From: Cyclina sinensis
Taxonomy: Eukaryota > Mollusca > Bivalvia > Venerida > Veneridae
Direction of reading: 5' to 3'
DNA: 64,000 nucleotides
NCBI GenBank assembly: GCA_012932295.1
Contig: JAAONU010000001.1
Coordinates: 51,805,134-51,869,133 of the forward strand
Part shown: positions 25,376-37,100 of the stretch, in pieces
How positions within the stretch are numbered: the first letter of the stretch is position 1
How the letters are laid out: each line of letters begins with the position of its first letter
Notes under the pieces: generated by a model
The model's input: the letters and a program-made list of their open reading frames with translations, nothing else
Told to the model about the DNA's origin: nothing
Database searches by the model: none
Translations under genes and position numbers: made by a program

Positions 25376-26639
25376 TTATTATCTGTCAAATAATCATTTA
25401 AGTTTTGGGTATAACTTAAAGGTTTCCATTCACACCAAAGGTCAGTGCTTTTCAGTCAACTGTACCAAAAGTAAAGATATTGGACATCTTTTATTGCTGT
25501 AATTTCTTTGGCATAAAAAAGCATTTCAGAAAATACATGCTTCTTGTTCCATTGATTTTAGACATGCATCATTAAATATTTCATTTGTCAACTATTAAGT
25601 TGACACCATTTTTATTAGGACGCGAAAACAAGATGAAATGATTTACTTGGCAGTTTAACAAGTCAGTCTCAGTTGTTTACTTGCCAGATACAAAGTTTAC
25701 TCAAGTTTGGTTGGTGAGTGACTAGTGCTAGTGTAGGAAGTTTAATTCATTCAAAAGCTTCTGTTTTCTCAAGACAGTGATGTAGATAATTATTAAAAGA
25801 GGTTATAGCCTGTCGGTGGCCAATGTTTTAAATGCTTTTTTCTGCTATTCAATTTATTTTGATAAAATATTCTATCCCATATTTACAGATTCCACACTAT
25901 AAAACATTAAAACTTGTACGAGCAAAATTCATGAACTAGTACTTATTGACATTGGTATTGAAGACATTTCCTGTGATATAAATGTTTGTCTTGTCTTGTG
26001 TGTGTTTGTGATAAGAATTATAATGAACATCTGAGTACTACGTGTCATCATCAAACTTAAGTACTATATGAATGGAAAGTTTGTTAGAAATCAGTAGTGG
26101 ATGCTCCTGATTTTCACAAGTGTCATAATTAAGCTTCATGGATTAAAAATGTTCTGTCATTTTGCTTTAATCAGTAAAGGCAAACAATAAGAGGATTCTT
26201 TCCTCTAAACCTGAAGCTTGCCACATTGTCTTAAAACGAGGAATCGTTTGTTATATATTGATGCAATAATTCTATTACAGGGAAACTATTTGTTATGTAT
26301 TGATACAGCATTTCCATTTTTAATTGGAGATTTCTAAGTTCTGTATTAATAGAACTCTTCTATTACTATAGAGAAATTATTTGTTCTGTATTGATACAAT
26401 ATTTCCATTATTGAAGAGAAATTACTTGTTCTGTATTGATACGATATTTCCTCAGAATAATTTCAGTTTTTTTAGTTTGCAAAGATGAACAGTTCAGTTC
26501 TGATAAATCTAACATACTTATTACAGAAGAATCATACAGCATCTTATAAATGTGTTTAAGCCAGAATAAAATATTTACTGTCAAACATCCTCAGATTGGT
26601 TGACTATATAAACCAGTACCGACGATAAGTAAGTTCAAA

Positions 26640-26690
26640 TAGCTAGATAGATAGATAGATTGATAGATAGATAGATAGATAGACAGATAT
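26640..26690. repeat. (GATA)n microsatellite
   Basis: Imperfect GATA run with single interruptions, in copy B. It is not present at the matching position in copy A. Confidence 0.85.
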
Positions 26691-27237
26691 AAGCAGCACT
26701 TTATTTGTTGGCTGATAGAAAGTTGGGGATCTTTTAAAACCAACAATGTAGCTGGGTTATTGTTGATTGTCATTTTGTATGGTGGAGTGTTTATGATTAC
26801 TGATACATTTGTAACCAGTTTTTAAGATATTATTATGTAAAACTGTAGATTACCTTCCAAACCTGTTACGTCACCTTGGTCACCAAGTAGCTGTTTAAGA
26901 TCTTTTTACCTTTGTACACAGTGGTGAAATTTTCTGTTGTACTTTTATTATTTTGCACCGTTTGATGAGAGACAAAATTATTGTGTTGTTTGAAGAATCA
27001 CTTTAAAAAGAATCTTCCATCCAAATAGATTTTCTATAAATGTTTTGTTTTATAAGTTCTGCTATTGTCAAAAGTTTTGTTATGCTATGCAAATGGTTTG
27101 ATGTCATATAAGTGCAATATGTATGAATTTTAAACATTTAAAATTAAAAAAAATATGCCTCTCAAGCTAGTGTAAATTATCTCTGCCTTACAAAAAAATA
27201 ACATACTTACACTGTACTTGAACGGAATGATATAATA

Positions 27238-27239
<2 letters not shown>

Positions 27240-27280
<41 letters not shown>
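27240..27280. repeat. (GT)n microsatellite
   Basis: About twenty perfect TG dinucleotides. Copy A has only 'atgtgtacag' at the matching place. Confidence 0.9.
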
Positions 27281-27284
<4 letters not shown>

Positions 27285-27285
27285 T

Positions 27286-27383
27286 ATTCTTAAATGGTTC
27301 TAAAGTGTTTCGCTGTTGTGAATTATTTAAGGATTCTTAAATGGTTCTAAAGTGTTTCATTGTGGTATGTGAATTATTTAAGG
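27286..27383. repeat. 47-bp tandem duplication
   Basis: 'attcttaaatggttctaaag...aattatttaagg' occurs twice, starting at 27286 and 27333. Copy A has a single unit near 15230, so this is a duplication private to copy B. Confidence 0.85.
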
Positions 27384-27920
27384 TAAATCTGATTGAATTC
27401 ACATAGATTTCAAATACCTTACTTTTGTTTAAAATACCACAACATAGGTAACATGTATTCAAAATGATATTAGCATAACTGTTCCTGTGTACCTTGATTT
27501 TCTAACCGTTTCAGATTAACTGTATGCTTAGTGATAAATTTCTATTACATCACATTCATATATAAATTATGCAACTGTTATAGAAGCATTTAGCTATAGA
27601 TACTTTGACAGATGAAATATTACTAGTTCTATTAAATGTTATGCAGTTTCTTAGAAATTTTGGTTTCTAACTTTTCATAAAGAATTGTAACTGCACCTTT
27701 TATAAATCTGATTGTTTCATGTTTGAGGTATAAGCAATGTTTCTTTAGATATATGCTATACATAGTCCAGAAATATATATGAAAATGTTAAATGTGTGTC
27801 GATGTGGAAAACTGCATAGGGTTTAATCTGTATTTATGAATCTCTCCCATTAGAGATCATTTATACTTTTTTGCAATAAACAACAAACTGTACATCGTTG
27901 TTTTTAACACAATTATTAAC

Positions 27921-28056
27921 AACAAGTACCCATTAAAAGAAGATCAGACATTAAGAAGAGATGTATTGTTGAATCTGATTAAAATCACAACAAGTACCCA
28001 TTAAAAGAAGATCAGACATTAAGAAGAGATGTATTGTTGAATCTGATTAAAATCAG
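27921..28056. repeat. 68-bp perfect tandem duplication
   Basis: Two essentially identical 68-bp units beginning 'aacaagtacccattaaaaga' at 27921 and 27989. Copy A has a single, diverged unit near 15830. The near-identity implies a recent event. Confidence 0.9.
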
Positions 28057-28669
28057 CTCCTAAATAACGGCTCGCTAACCGTAGGGAGATCGTATACTTC
28101 AAACCGTCTAAGTATTTTGAAGGATTTTATGCATGTTAGCAAAGTACTCTGAGCAGTTGTACAATTAAAGGTATGCATCCTTTTTGTTGGTCTTCCTGTA
28201 GATATCTGATGAACTAAAACCTTTCATTTGTCGGACAAAATTCTCTTTAATGCAAAATGAAAGTCATATTGACCTTGCATCTAATTAGCGATAGCTTTAA
28301 AGTGGATCTAGTACACTTCAATACTTCAACACGAAGACAATAATATACTACTCAAAGTTTGCTAAGCACCAAGATTATAGCTATTTAGAATGAATTATTT
28401 CAAGTAATACCTATATCGAATGATATATTTTAAGTAGAATGATTGGGTGTATATGGCCTATACTTCAGTTCATTATTGTGTTTTAGGAGTTGAAGGTGGA
28501 TGTTTCAATTTGTTGTTAAGGATTTTTAAAATTTTATACACAAGATCGGCAGGGGTTCGTTTTCTAAAGTATGTTAGACGATAAGATTGGTTCAGTTCTA
28601 CCAATCACAGCTTGGCAGCGCCTCCTATTGCAAAGTTAATACAGTATATTTTATTCCTAAACATAAACA

Positions 28670-29620
28670 AGCATGGCATCATGCTCTTGTATGGTTCAGG
28701 ACTTTCCGAGCTAAAATTGCTAGCTGCAGGTAATTTCAAAGATATTCGATTTGTTTAAAGTCTGAACAGTGGTCTAGCCACACCATACGCTCGATCCATC
28801 CCTATCCAAGTACTCCCGGACAACCCGGGCAGTGTAAGGGCGGGCGTTATCGTATATGAGTTTGAAGCTATTCCCATTTCACAAGCGTAGGAATGTTCAT
28901 AAGCATAAAATTGTCATAATTTTACCGCTGAAGAATGATCTACAATCAAGGACACAGGTAGTTGTGTCCATCCCAGCTAACGTAGCGAGCCCCGCCATTC
29001 CAGTCGTGTTTCGCTGTGTAAGCTGAATGAAACCTCTCACCTGGGTCCCTACATCCTAGCACGGCTATCAGAATAGTCAAAGGAATATGAACACTCATCT
29101 GTTGATAGGATTGGTCTTCATTGTTGTCTAGTCCAGATAACATGTTCCAGTGCCCACTTAAACCGTACCTGGCGATGGTTCTGAAACTTTGGGATGCGCC
29201 CACATGCACCACACACAGACAGCCTGGGCAGGATAATCTGTGTGGAGACATTTACCGCATTAAGAAGCTAATGAAGCTAGGTACCTGTTGCAAAACGGTT
29301 CCTTTAAACCAGGATTACCAGCAACATAACATCAGTTCTTGATCACGGTAGACCTTCCATTCCCAGCCCCCTCCCACCCCCCATTTCGTCTAAACAGGTG
29401 TGCTACACTGTCAAATTTGGGACCAGGCTCTAGTGATCACGAAGCGATACACATCCAAGACCTACCCAACCTCACTTTGACTAGCTCGTACTTATTCCAG
29501 TATTCGTATAGCACGGCACATCTCTGCTTCAATTTAATATCGCCAAATGTTTGCACTAGCTGTGGATAAGGTTGATGTCTTATACATACAACGTATAGGA
29601 TACCATATTCTCGAGCAAAA
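28670..29620 (-). pseudogene. Decayed Tc1-like transposase, copy B
   Basis: Duplicate of the fossil at 16250-17200 with independent decay. The minus-strand frame 29251-28946 keeps RYGLSGHWNMLSGLDNN and an RFHSAYTAKHDWNGGARYVSWDG stretch, equivalent to the Tc1 region between the two catalytic Asp residues. No intact transposase frame remains. Confidence 0.7.
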
Positions 29621-29882
29621 CAAGGGGTACTTGTTTACAATGATTCATCACACAATCACTGTTCAGTAAGAAGATTTATAATGAGGACCATCCGGTAATG
29701 CATCGAAATAAAATAGCAATGTACCGAAAGATATAAAACCAAATATCATTATGCACTAAAGATCTGGTGCTGAGCACACTTTATGTAGTATAGTATACTG
29801 ACTCAGTGAGACAATAAAACTATCGTCCTCTGTTGTTTCAGTGACATTGTGAATACTTTGACTTTAACTTTAAGAAATTATA

Positions 29883-29923
29883 GTGTGTGTGTGCGTGTGC
29901 GTGTGCGTGTGCGTGTGTGTGTT
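29883..29923. repeat. (GT)n/(GCGTGT)n microsatellite
   Basis: Run of GTGTGC and GTGTGT units, in copy B. Confidence 0.85.
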
Positions 29924-29929
29924 GCATTT

Positions 29930-31130
29930 TCATATATATAGGAGACATCAAATCTTCAGTTTTCGTAATAATATTATGTCCTTTATTCCACAAAAGTGAG
30001 ATAAACCATATAGTATTTCAGACAAATTTGTCATATACTGATAGATGATAAGAAGTTCAGTGTTCTGTTTGTATTGGCATCTCCAATAGAAACATCAATT
30101 AGAACAGGTTGTAAAGAAAATAAATATAGATCAGACACACTCTACCTTGAATCCTGCCACTATCAGTAAAACTATCTCCAATACATTGACAGAAATATTT
30201 TTGATCAATTTCTACGTGTAGTCGATTTCTATGTTATAAACAAGGTCTTCCGGTATTGTATATTGAATTATGTTTAATGTTAGTGGTATGAAGTTTAAAA
30301 ATGGAGTACTTGTTAGAAAGAAACTAATATTACTTCAGATGTTTTAAAGCATTAATTATTTACTTATTTAAGAAGGACGTTCATATTTCTAAATCACAGC
30401 AAAAATATACGTCGGAATGAAATTAATTTTCTGCCTTGATGTTTAACGGTAAATTGTTTACTATATGAACAAATGCTACGGAGGTTAATACTGATTTACA
30501 TGAAAAAGTTTAGTATGAAAAAACTTTGTTGCAGAGAAAGAATTCAACTAATGTAGGCATGTATTTTCGTATTTTCTATGATTTGTATTTTTTAATACTT
30601 CTTTTGATCCATTGTTAGGTCCAAATGACTTTTAAATTATATCAAATAGACACTTGATATGTGAACTCGTCTGCACTGGAAGCGCCCAGTTGTTACAAAT
30701 AGACCATTTGTTAAAGCAGGAGATAGTAATTTTGAACCACTGGTTTTAAAATCGCTTTCACCGACTAGTGTTGAGATCTTTGTTTTTTAATTCTTCTGAA
30801 TCAGGGAATTCAGCCTTTGGGGGCATACAAAATGTTCATAGTATTAGAATATACTTAGACGACTAAATATTTCACTGCCCATGCAAAGCCTTTTTTTAAT
30901 TTGCTATTGAAAACTTTGAAAAACTATATACACTGTTCGTTATCTACATTTTATTTTCATTATCGACTCATTGTATCGAGCATGTAATTGAGACTCGTTT
31001 ATTATTTATAAAGTCATTTTTGCATACAATCTCACTGTGACAAAAAACTTTAAAGGAAGACCGTTAATGGAGTGTTATTATTCTGACATGGCTAAGGCAA
31101 ATCAATCGCAACACAAAGCTTAATAAACAT
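29930..31130. other. Upstream region of UBE4A copy 1
   Basis: Non-coding. About 30125-30885 is extra relative to copy A (17700-17745). The flank just before exon 1 ('gttattatttataaagtcattttt' near 30996) is shared with copy A. A TTTATAAAG element there could be a TATA-type motif, but no first-exon donor was found. The acceptor before the ATG exon is at about 31133. Confidence 0.4.
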
Positions 31131-31157
31131 TTCAGGTCAGTGTATTGATGACAAAGA

Positions 31158-34100
31158 ATGGGATCTTCAGCCAGTAAAGGTAGGTCAGTGTTTTGTCTTG
31201 TGTTTGTTTTGTATCGTTTAACGGCCTCGAGCTTTCACTCACACTGGTTTTATGTAAATTTATGGATTATGAACTGAGTTGAAAGTCATTCATCGCCGTT
31301 TTGTTTGAGAACGAATGGGCTGTTTAAAATTGTATTATTGAAAGTAGTTTTAGTTAGGACCCGTAAGAAAGCCTGTGTAAAGGTTTGGTCATATGTGCAT
31401 TAGTTTATTGATAAACAGTATAAGCCTGCGCTCCAAGTTCATTAACTTGTAGATATTGCTTTTTATGTGAAATAAATTGGCTCATTTTACAAATTCCCTA
31501 ATTGTATACATTTGTTGTTATGTGCGTATACTTGTTAATTTAAATTATGGAAAAAAGTATTATTGAAGCATTAAAGTTTTATTTCTGTTCTTGGTATATT
31601 TGCCTTTGTGTTACAGAACTACCCCCGCCTAGATCACCTCTGGGGACAACTGATATATTATATTCCAATGGTAAACATTGCTGTTGTGAAGAGTACAGTA
31701 CCTATGTAAACGTACATAGCTAGTTAAAGCTCATATTTTACTATATAGCACTGCATATACATGTATTTAAAGCGTTTGGTAACATAGAGTTTAGAGTTTA
31801 TGCTTCTAACTGCTCTAGCACCTTTTACATGTATTTCTTTAAATGATTACAACTATATCGCTTAAAATGTTTTCTCTATATATACTTTTAAGACATTAAA
31901 GGGTTGTTTACATTTTCCACATCAACTCTAAAGAGAACTCGGAGAATAACTAAAGAACTGCCTGTGCATCTAACAGGCTGTTTTTTCTTATTTAATATCA
32001 TAGAGTCGTCATTGCATTTGTTACTAACTGCTTTGAGATTGTCAGCTTCACTTTCGGGATAGCAGAGTTTATGGCCATTGCGGTGTCTATACTGTCCAAA
32101 TGTTGCGAACCTGAAATTCAGTGACAAATCTATAAATTAAAAACAATCAAGTTTTAAACTGCATGCAGCAATATAAGTTTATAAAATGACTGTACTAAAT
32201 CAATAGCAACTTATTTATTGCCCATTTTAATCTGTTTTGTCATGTTCTGCATGAAAAGATGTCATGATGTTGTGCTATTGTTTTATCTCGCCGTTTTTCA
32301 TTTTTCTACAATAAACGAGTCTTATTAATCTGAAATAGTTAGTTTTCTGTCAAGGAAAGTAGACAGTTGAATTTGTTCACATTTTAACACAATTTAAAAC
32401 ATTTTTGAATAGTACTTGCATTCTTGACATCATTTTACGAACAATTTTTGCTCATCAACATCTGAATTTACTTCGTAGTACTGTCAGGATTGGTTCATGT
32501 AAATAAAAAGGTTTTTGTTAAAACATTTCCCTACAAACGGCAGGTATCTATGTCATTGTTCAGACTGCTCAGATTGCAAATCCGAACAGTCTGGTCATGA
32601 TCTGCATTACATGGTATTCAATTCTCACTTTGAATTTAAAATGGTGGTGTTGCTTCAAGATTATTGTTTCACATGACTTGTCGCCATCAACATAGGAGCC
32701 ACAGTGCTTGAATATGGATGTAATAAGATTATAGACATCTATGATGTATGTATTGAAAGAGGCATGATAACTTACCACATATTTTTCATATATGTATCTT
32801 TTAAGGTCTCGCAGGCTCCCCTACCAGAAGTAAAACTAAGATTATCTATCGGGAGGAAAGCTTGCAACAAGTAACTACAACCGCTACCAATACATTGATA
32901 GAGAACGTGTTTCTTATATCGGCTGGTTAGTTTTACATATTTTGCTAATCGTTATGGGCAAACAGAAATGTTGTTATTAACATCCTGAAAAATATAACAG
33001 CACACATTTAAACTGTGACATAATACCGATGAGAACTCTATATGTATCTGTTGATATGCAAACGAAATAGTACTACTAAAAATGCTCACTTTTCTCAAAA
33101 ACAGATCTGGCATCCCCGGATCAAGAAATTTGTAGCCGAAGGCAACATGCGGTCAGATACCGAAATAATAAGCCGCATAGCGGTGTGTGGCGGTAGACGC
33201 AGGAAGGAGGATCTTCCTCAAGAAAGTTGTGTGTATATGTTTGTGTACCGGGGCTATAAATTGTACCTATAAATTTCTTGGGTAGAACCAGAACTCCGTC
33301 CCCGGTTTTGATCGAACCAGGGTCCGCAGCATTGACTGGATTGCTTGGTTTATGAACTGGCGCAATAATGGCCCAGATAATAACTATAGTGTACCTATAA
33401 GCATATATTTAATTATCGTCTCATCACCGTCGCTGCTAGTTATGTCTTCATTAACAAAAGAAATGTTAAGCCAGTCCATGCAGTCACCCATCTGAAAACA
33501 AAGAAATGCAGATTGTCTACAGCCAAACTAAGTGATCATATACGAGTTTATAAGGCCTAAGCATCAAATCGAAGTTGAAATAAATCAAAAAGAATTATGA
33601 TTAACTTGCATTGAATTAAATAATTAAAGACCTATACATCAAAAGAGGTATGCTTAATCAATGAAAGTATAAGCAAAATAATTACATTTAATAACGGATG
33701 CTTGTGTTTATCATGAATTTGCTGTATAAAACCACACATTCAAATAGAAACTGTCTGATTTTAATAAACTTACGGTCAGACAACTGCAAATTAGTCTCAT
33801 GCTTGTTTTGCTAACAATTGGTAAAGATTTACAGCTTACGTTTCACACAAATACTCTTACCTTTTGTATGAACAGTTGTCAATTTCAGTAAACACAGGCG
33901 TTTGTGAGGCGTGTGTGTAAACAAATACTCACAACCAAACCATTACCTGTCTTCGTAACGAAACGGCTCGCGGTTTGACATCGTCAGCCACCAGTGTATC
34001 ATGTGCGCACTTACTAGCTATCGCGTGTGCATATAGTAGATATAAGTTATAATTTTTGCTGCTATACTGTTCTTCAAGACTGGCCTTATTCCCGCACGGC

Positions 34101-37100
34101 TTTTACCGTTTGAACGAGGAATGAATCTTAATTTTTTGATAAATTCACAAAATAAACACAACGCATGAAGGAAGACATAAAATTTCACAATTTGAAAGCC
34201 ATTGGCCGTAATCACTTATATCAAATTTATCTCGTAGTTTCAAGCATGCATTAATGATGAATGAATATTAACTGTATTCAGTGGATATATCTTTTTTTGT
34301 ATATATCTCTGACTTAATGTTACAGGCTCGGCAGTTGGCGACGACCTCCCGGACCAGTGTGTTTATGTCGCTGAGGCAGCCACGAAATCAGAACCACCTG
34401 TATTTACAGCCGACAATGTTGAACAAGTACTTTTACAATTGAAGTACATTCATTAGAGAAATAAATGATTTTGTTTACTGTGTTTGCTTTTAAGTATTTT
34501 ACATTTTAATTCCTTTTTCTCACAGGTCATTATAATGTTTGCATAGATTTGATATGGACGATAGGAATGTTTAATGTTACACTTAACATTTGATTTCTAG
34601 ATTTGTTTTGTAACGCCACTTTATCAGTTCATTAACGTTCTTTTTTGTGAGGCTGTGTTCGATCGAATGTCACTGCCAAACCCGAATAGCGTGATAGTTA
34701 AATGTAGCACTGAAATTTCAAGATGCAAGGCCTCAGAAGATGATCAAGGGCAACTTTTTGAGAAAAGCGCACTGAAGTACTTGTATCACTGTTACCTTAG
34801 GTGGAAAACATGCTGTAGCGACAAAAAGGTACAGTTTACATTAAAACACTTGTACTATTGCTACAGTTTCGAATGTTACAGTTTCAAAACCTGTGTGCAA
34901 CAGGTTATTTAATCAACACAAACATTGACAGTTCATCCTGTATAACCATTTTTCTTCTTTGAAGATGATGTTATAGTTTAAGCAAACTTTGCAAAAGAAT
35001 GGAACAAACTTTAAGAATATGTTGATTTACTGCATTCAGTTATATTTTTTTTCAATAAGCTCTAAACATGGAAGTATAAATGATAAGCATAGATTTAACA
35101 TGTCGAAATGAAGAAGAAATTAATTCAAAATGAAACAGTAAGTCTTCGATAGGTAAAGACTTTTCAATTTGTTCTTAAAGACTGTTCATTGTTACCTTCT
35201 TATTTATTATTAGCACATTTCTTTTTTTTCAGTATGCTGATATCAATCACGTCATCACAAAGTGTAAAGAAGTGATACTCCAACTCTCAAAAACATGTCT
35301 GAGACAGCCAGAAATGTTCAAGGGGCAGCAGATCTACAAACAATTTATTGATGTCTGCATTGATAATAAAAGACTACTCTTTGGTAGGAAAACCAGTTGT
35401 AATTTTTGTATGAGTCAACTGCAATGTCAGGTTACAGAACAAGTAATGACTTGAAACGATATTGCTGTTTTATAGACAACAAAACATCTGTTGACTTATT
35501 TCAAAGCGATGAAGAATGTTACTTTTTGATATGTTTAACCTATGTATATATACATATTCTGTACTCACTCTATTTTTTGTGCAGACTTTTTTTTATTAAA
35601 TTAAATTCTAATTTCATTCTAAAGCTATTTCTTAAGTTCAGTTTTTAAATTTATATATATGATAACGTGTAAACCAAACTCTTTCAGAATAAAATATGAA
35701 TTTTACTATTTTCATTACAAGACAAAGAGAGCAGTATTCACAAATTTCTTATGGAATTGTTCGCCATATTGGAATCAGAGAGAGGCTGCATTACCGAATG
35801 TCTAGCTCCCATTCTGACGTACATTAAACAGAGGTTTCTGACTGACTTAAAGCTATCAAATGCAGAAGAAATTCGTGAATATATGCTTGTTCTGAAAGTG
35901 TTCACACTGACACCAAAATTAGCACAAGTAAAAACATATTTTATCTGTCTTTTTCTTACCACGCTGAATCGTATTAAAACTATTTAATATAAACATAAAG
36001 ATAAGATATTCAACACATGTTCGGGAATATCATTATTAATTTGGTCAACTTCTTTTTATTTTAAGACAATTTTTAATATAGATAAATAACGACGAAATCA
36101 CTTTTTTCATTCTGAGCTGTCATACATTTGTATATCGAACTTACGTGAAAATGCAAACTGTTTACAAAACAAGATGATTTATAGAAACACTAAGATTTCA
36201 GTAAGTCAGTGCATCAGCCTTTAGATAAAACAGTTCAAGCTTCATTTGAAAATGGTCGACTTTTCTATTTTTCTTCAGATGTTTCTGGATTTCAGTGCAC
36301 CAGCGGACTGGGGAAAAGCCACAAGCTATGAGGACACTTTGATAGGTTCAGTTCTTAGCATGAACACATGTCCAAAGACCGGAAAAGGTCCATATGAATT
36401 CTTCAACGACCCTGTAGGTTTATCGTGGGACGACATTAGCAAGTCACTTTTATTCATTTGGCAGGTAAGAACGTTATTCAGCCTACCGTATATTAGGAAT
36501 ACAGTTGCTGTTAAAAGCAAACAGGAGCAGATCAGTGGTCCCGTGGTGACCCGCTGGACTGGTAACCCAGGGTCGGAAAATCAATCCCCCGCTCCTCCAC
36601 TAACATTACTTACTGCCTTTCAGTTGACATTAAACCGAAGTTCATATTTCAGTACACTGAGCATGCAAAAGAACCAGGGCGTGTCTCTGGAATGGGATGC
36701 TTTCTGTATCTTGCACTATCCCCCACAGCATAAAATAACTGATCTCTGAAGGGGGCTTCGGTCATATGGGCTGCCGGTATCCGACGATAAATAAACTTAA
36801 ATCGTATCCCTTTAAAAGCAAAATCATAAAAAACTGGCCAAAGGAAACAAAAATAACAACCACAAAACCCAAACAACAACAAACAAATAAAACAGCAAGT
36901 ATTGTAAGATACCCCATGTAGTTCTAAACCAACAGTTCGAACATAAGAACTTAAGTCGTTTGATATTTATTTGTTTTACATCTAAGCAAGGTATACTATA
37001 AATACAAGCAAGGTATACTATAAATACAGACTTCAAGAAATAGTGATTCTAAAATACATAATTTAGATTTGCCTTAAGAGTTTGGCCTCATGAACATATG

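Larger units (their letters stand above)
22605..31428. repeat. Segmental duplication, copy B
   Basis: Collinear with 1255-2683 and then with about 13225-18304 of copy A. Clear anchors include 'catacagcaatcagatatcctcctataccactgcttgg' (23911 and 1592), 'cagtgcttttcagtcaactg' (25441 and 13283), the Tc1 fossils, and 'gcattagtttattgataaacagtata' at the right edge (31402 and 18277). All FLII exons (2805-12300) are absent from copy B. Copy B also has extra insertions, for example about 30125-30885. Confidence 0.85.

Noticed and set aside
29121..29569. Plus-strand frames of 73-76 codons
   Set aside because: They run antisense to, or just beyond, the decayed Tc1 transposase and show no homology of their own.
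33042..33272. 76-codon plus-strand frame in UBE4A copy 1 intron 3
   Set aside because: No recognisable motif, no acceptor/donor pair in a usable phase, and no counterpart in copy 2.
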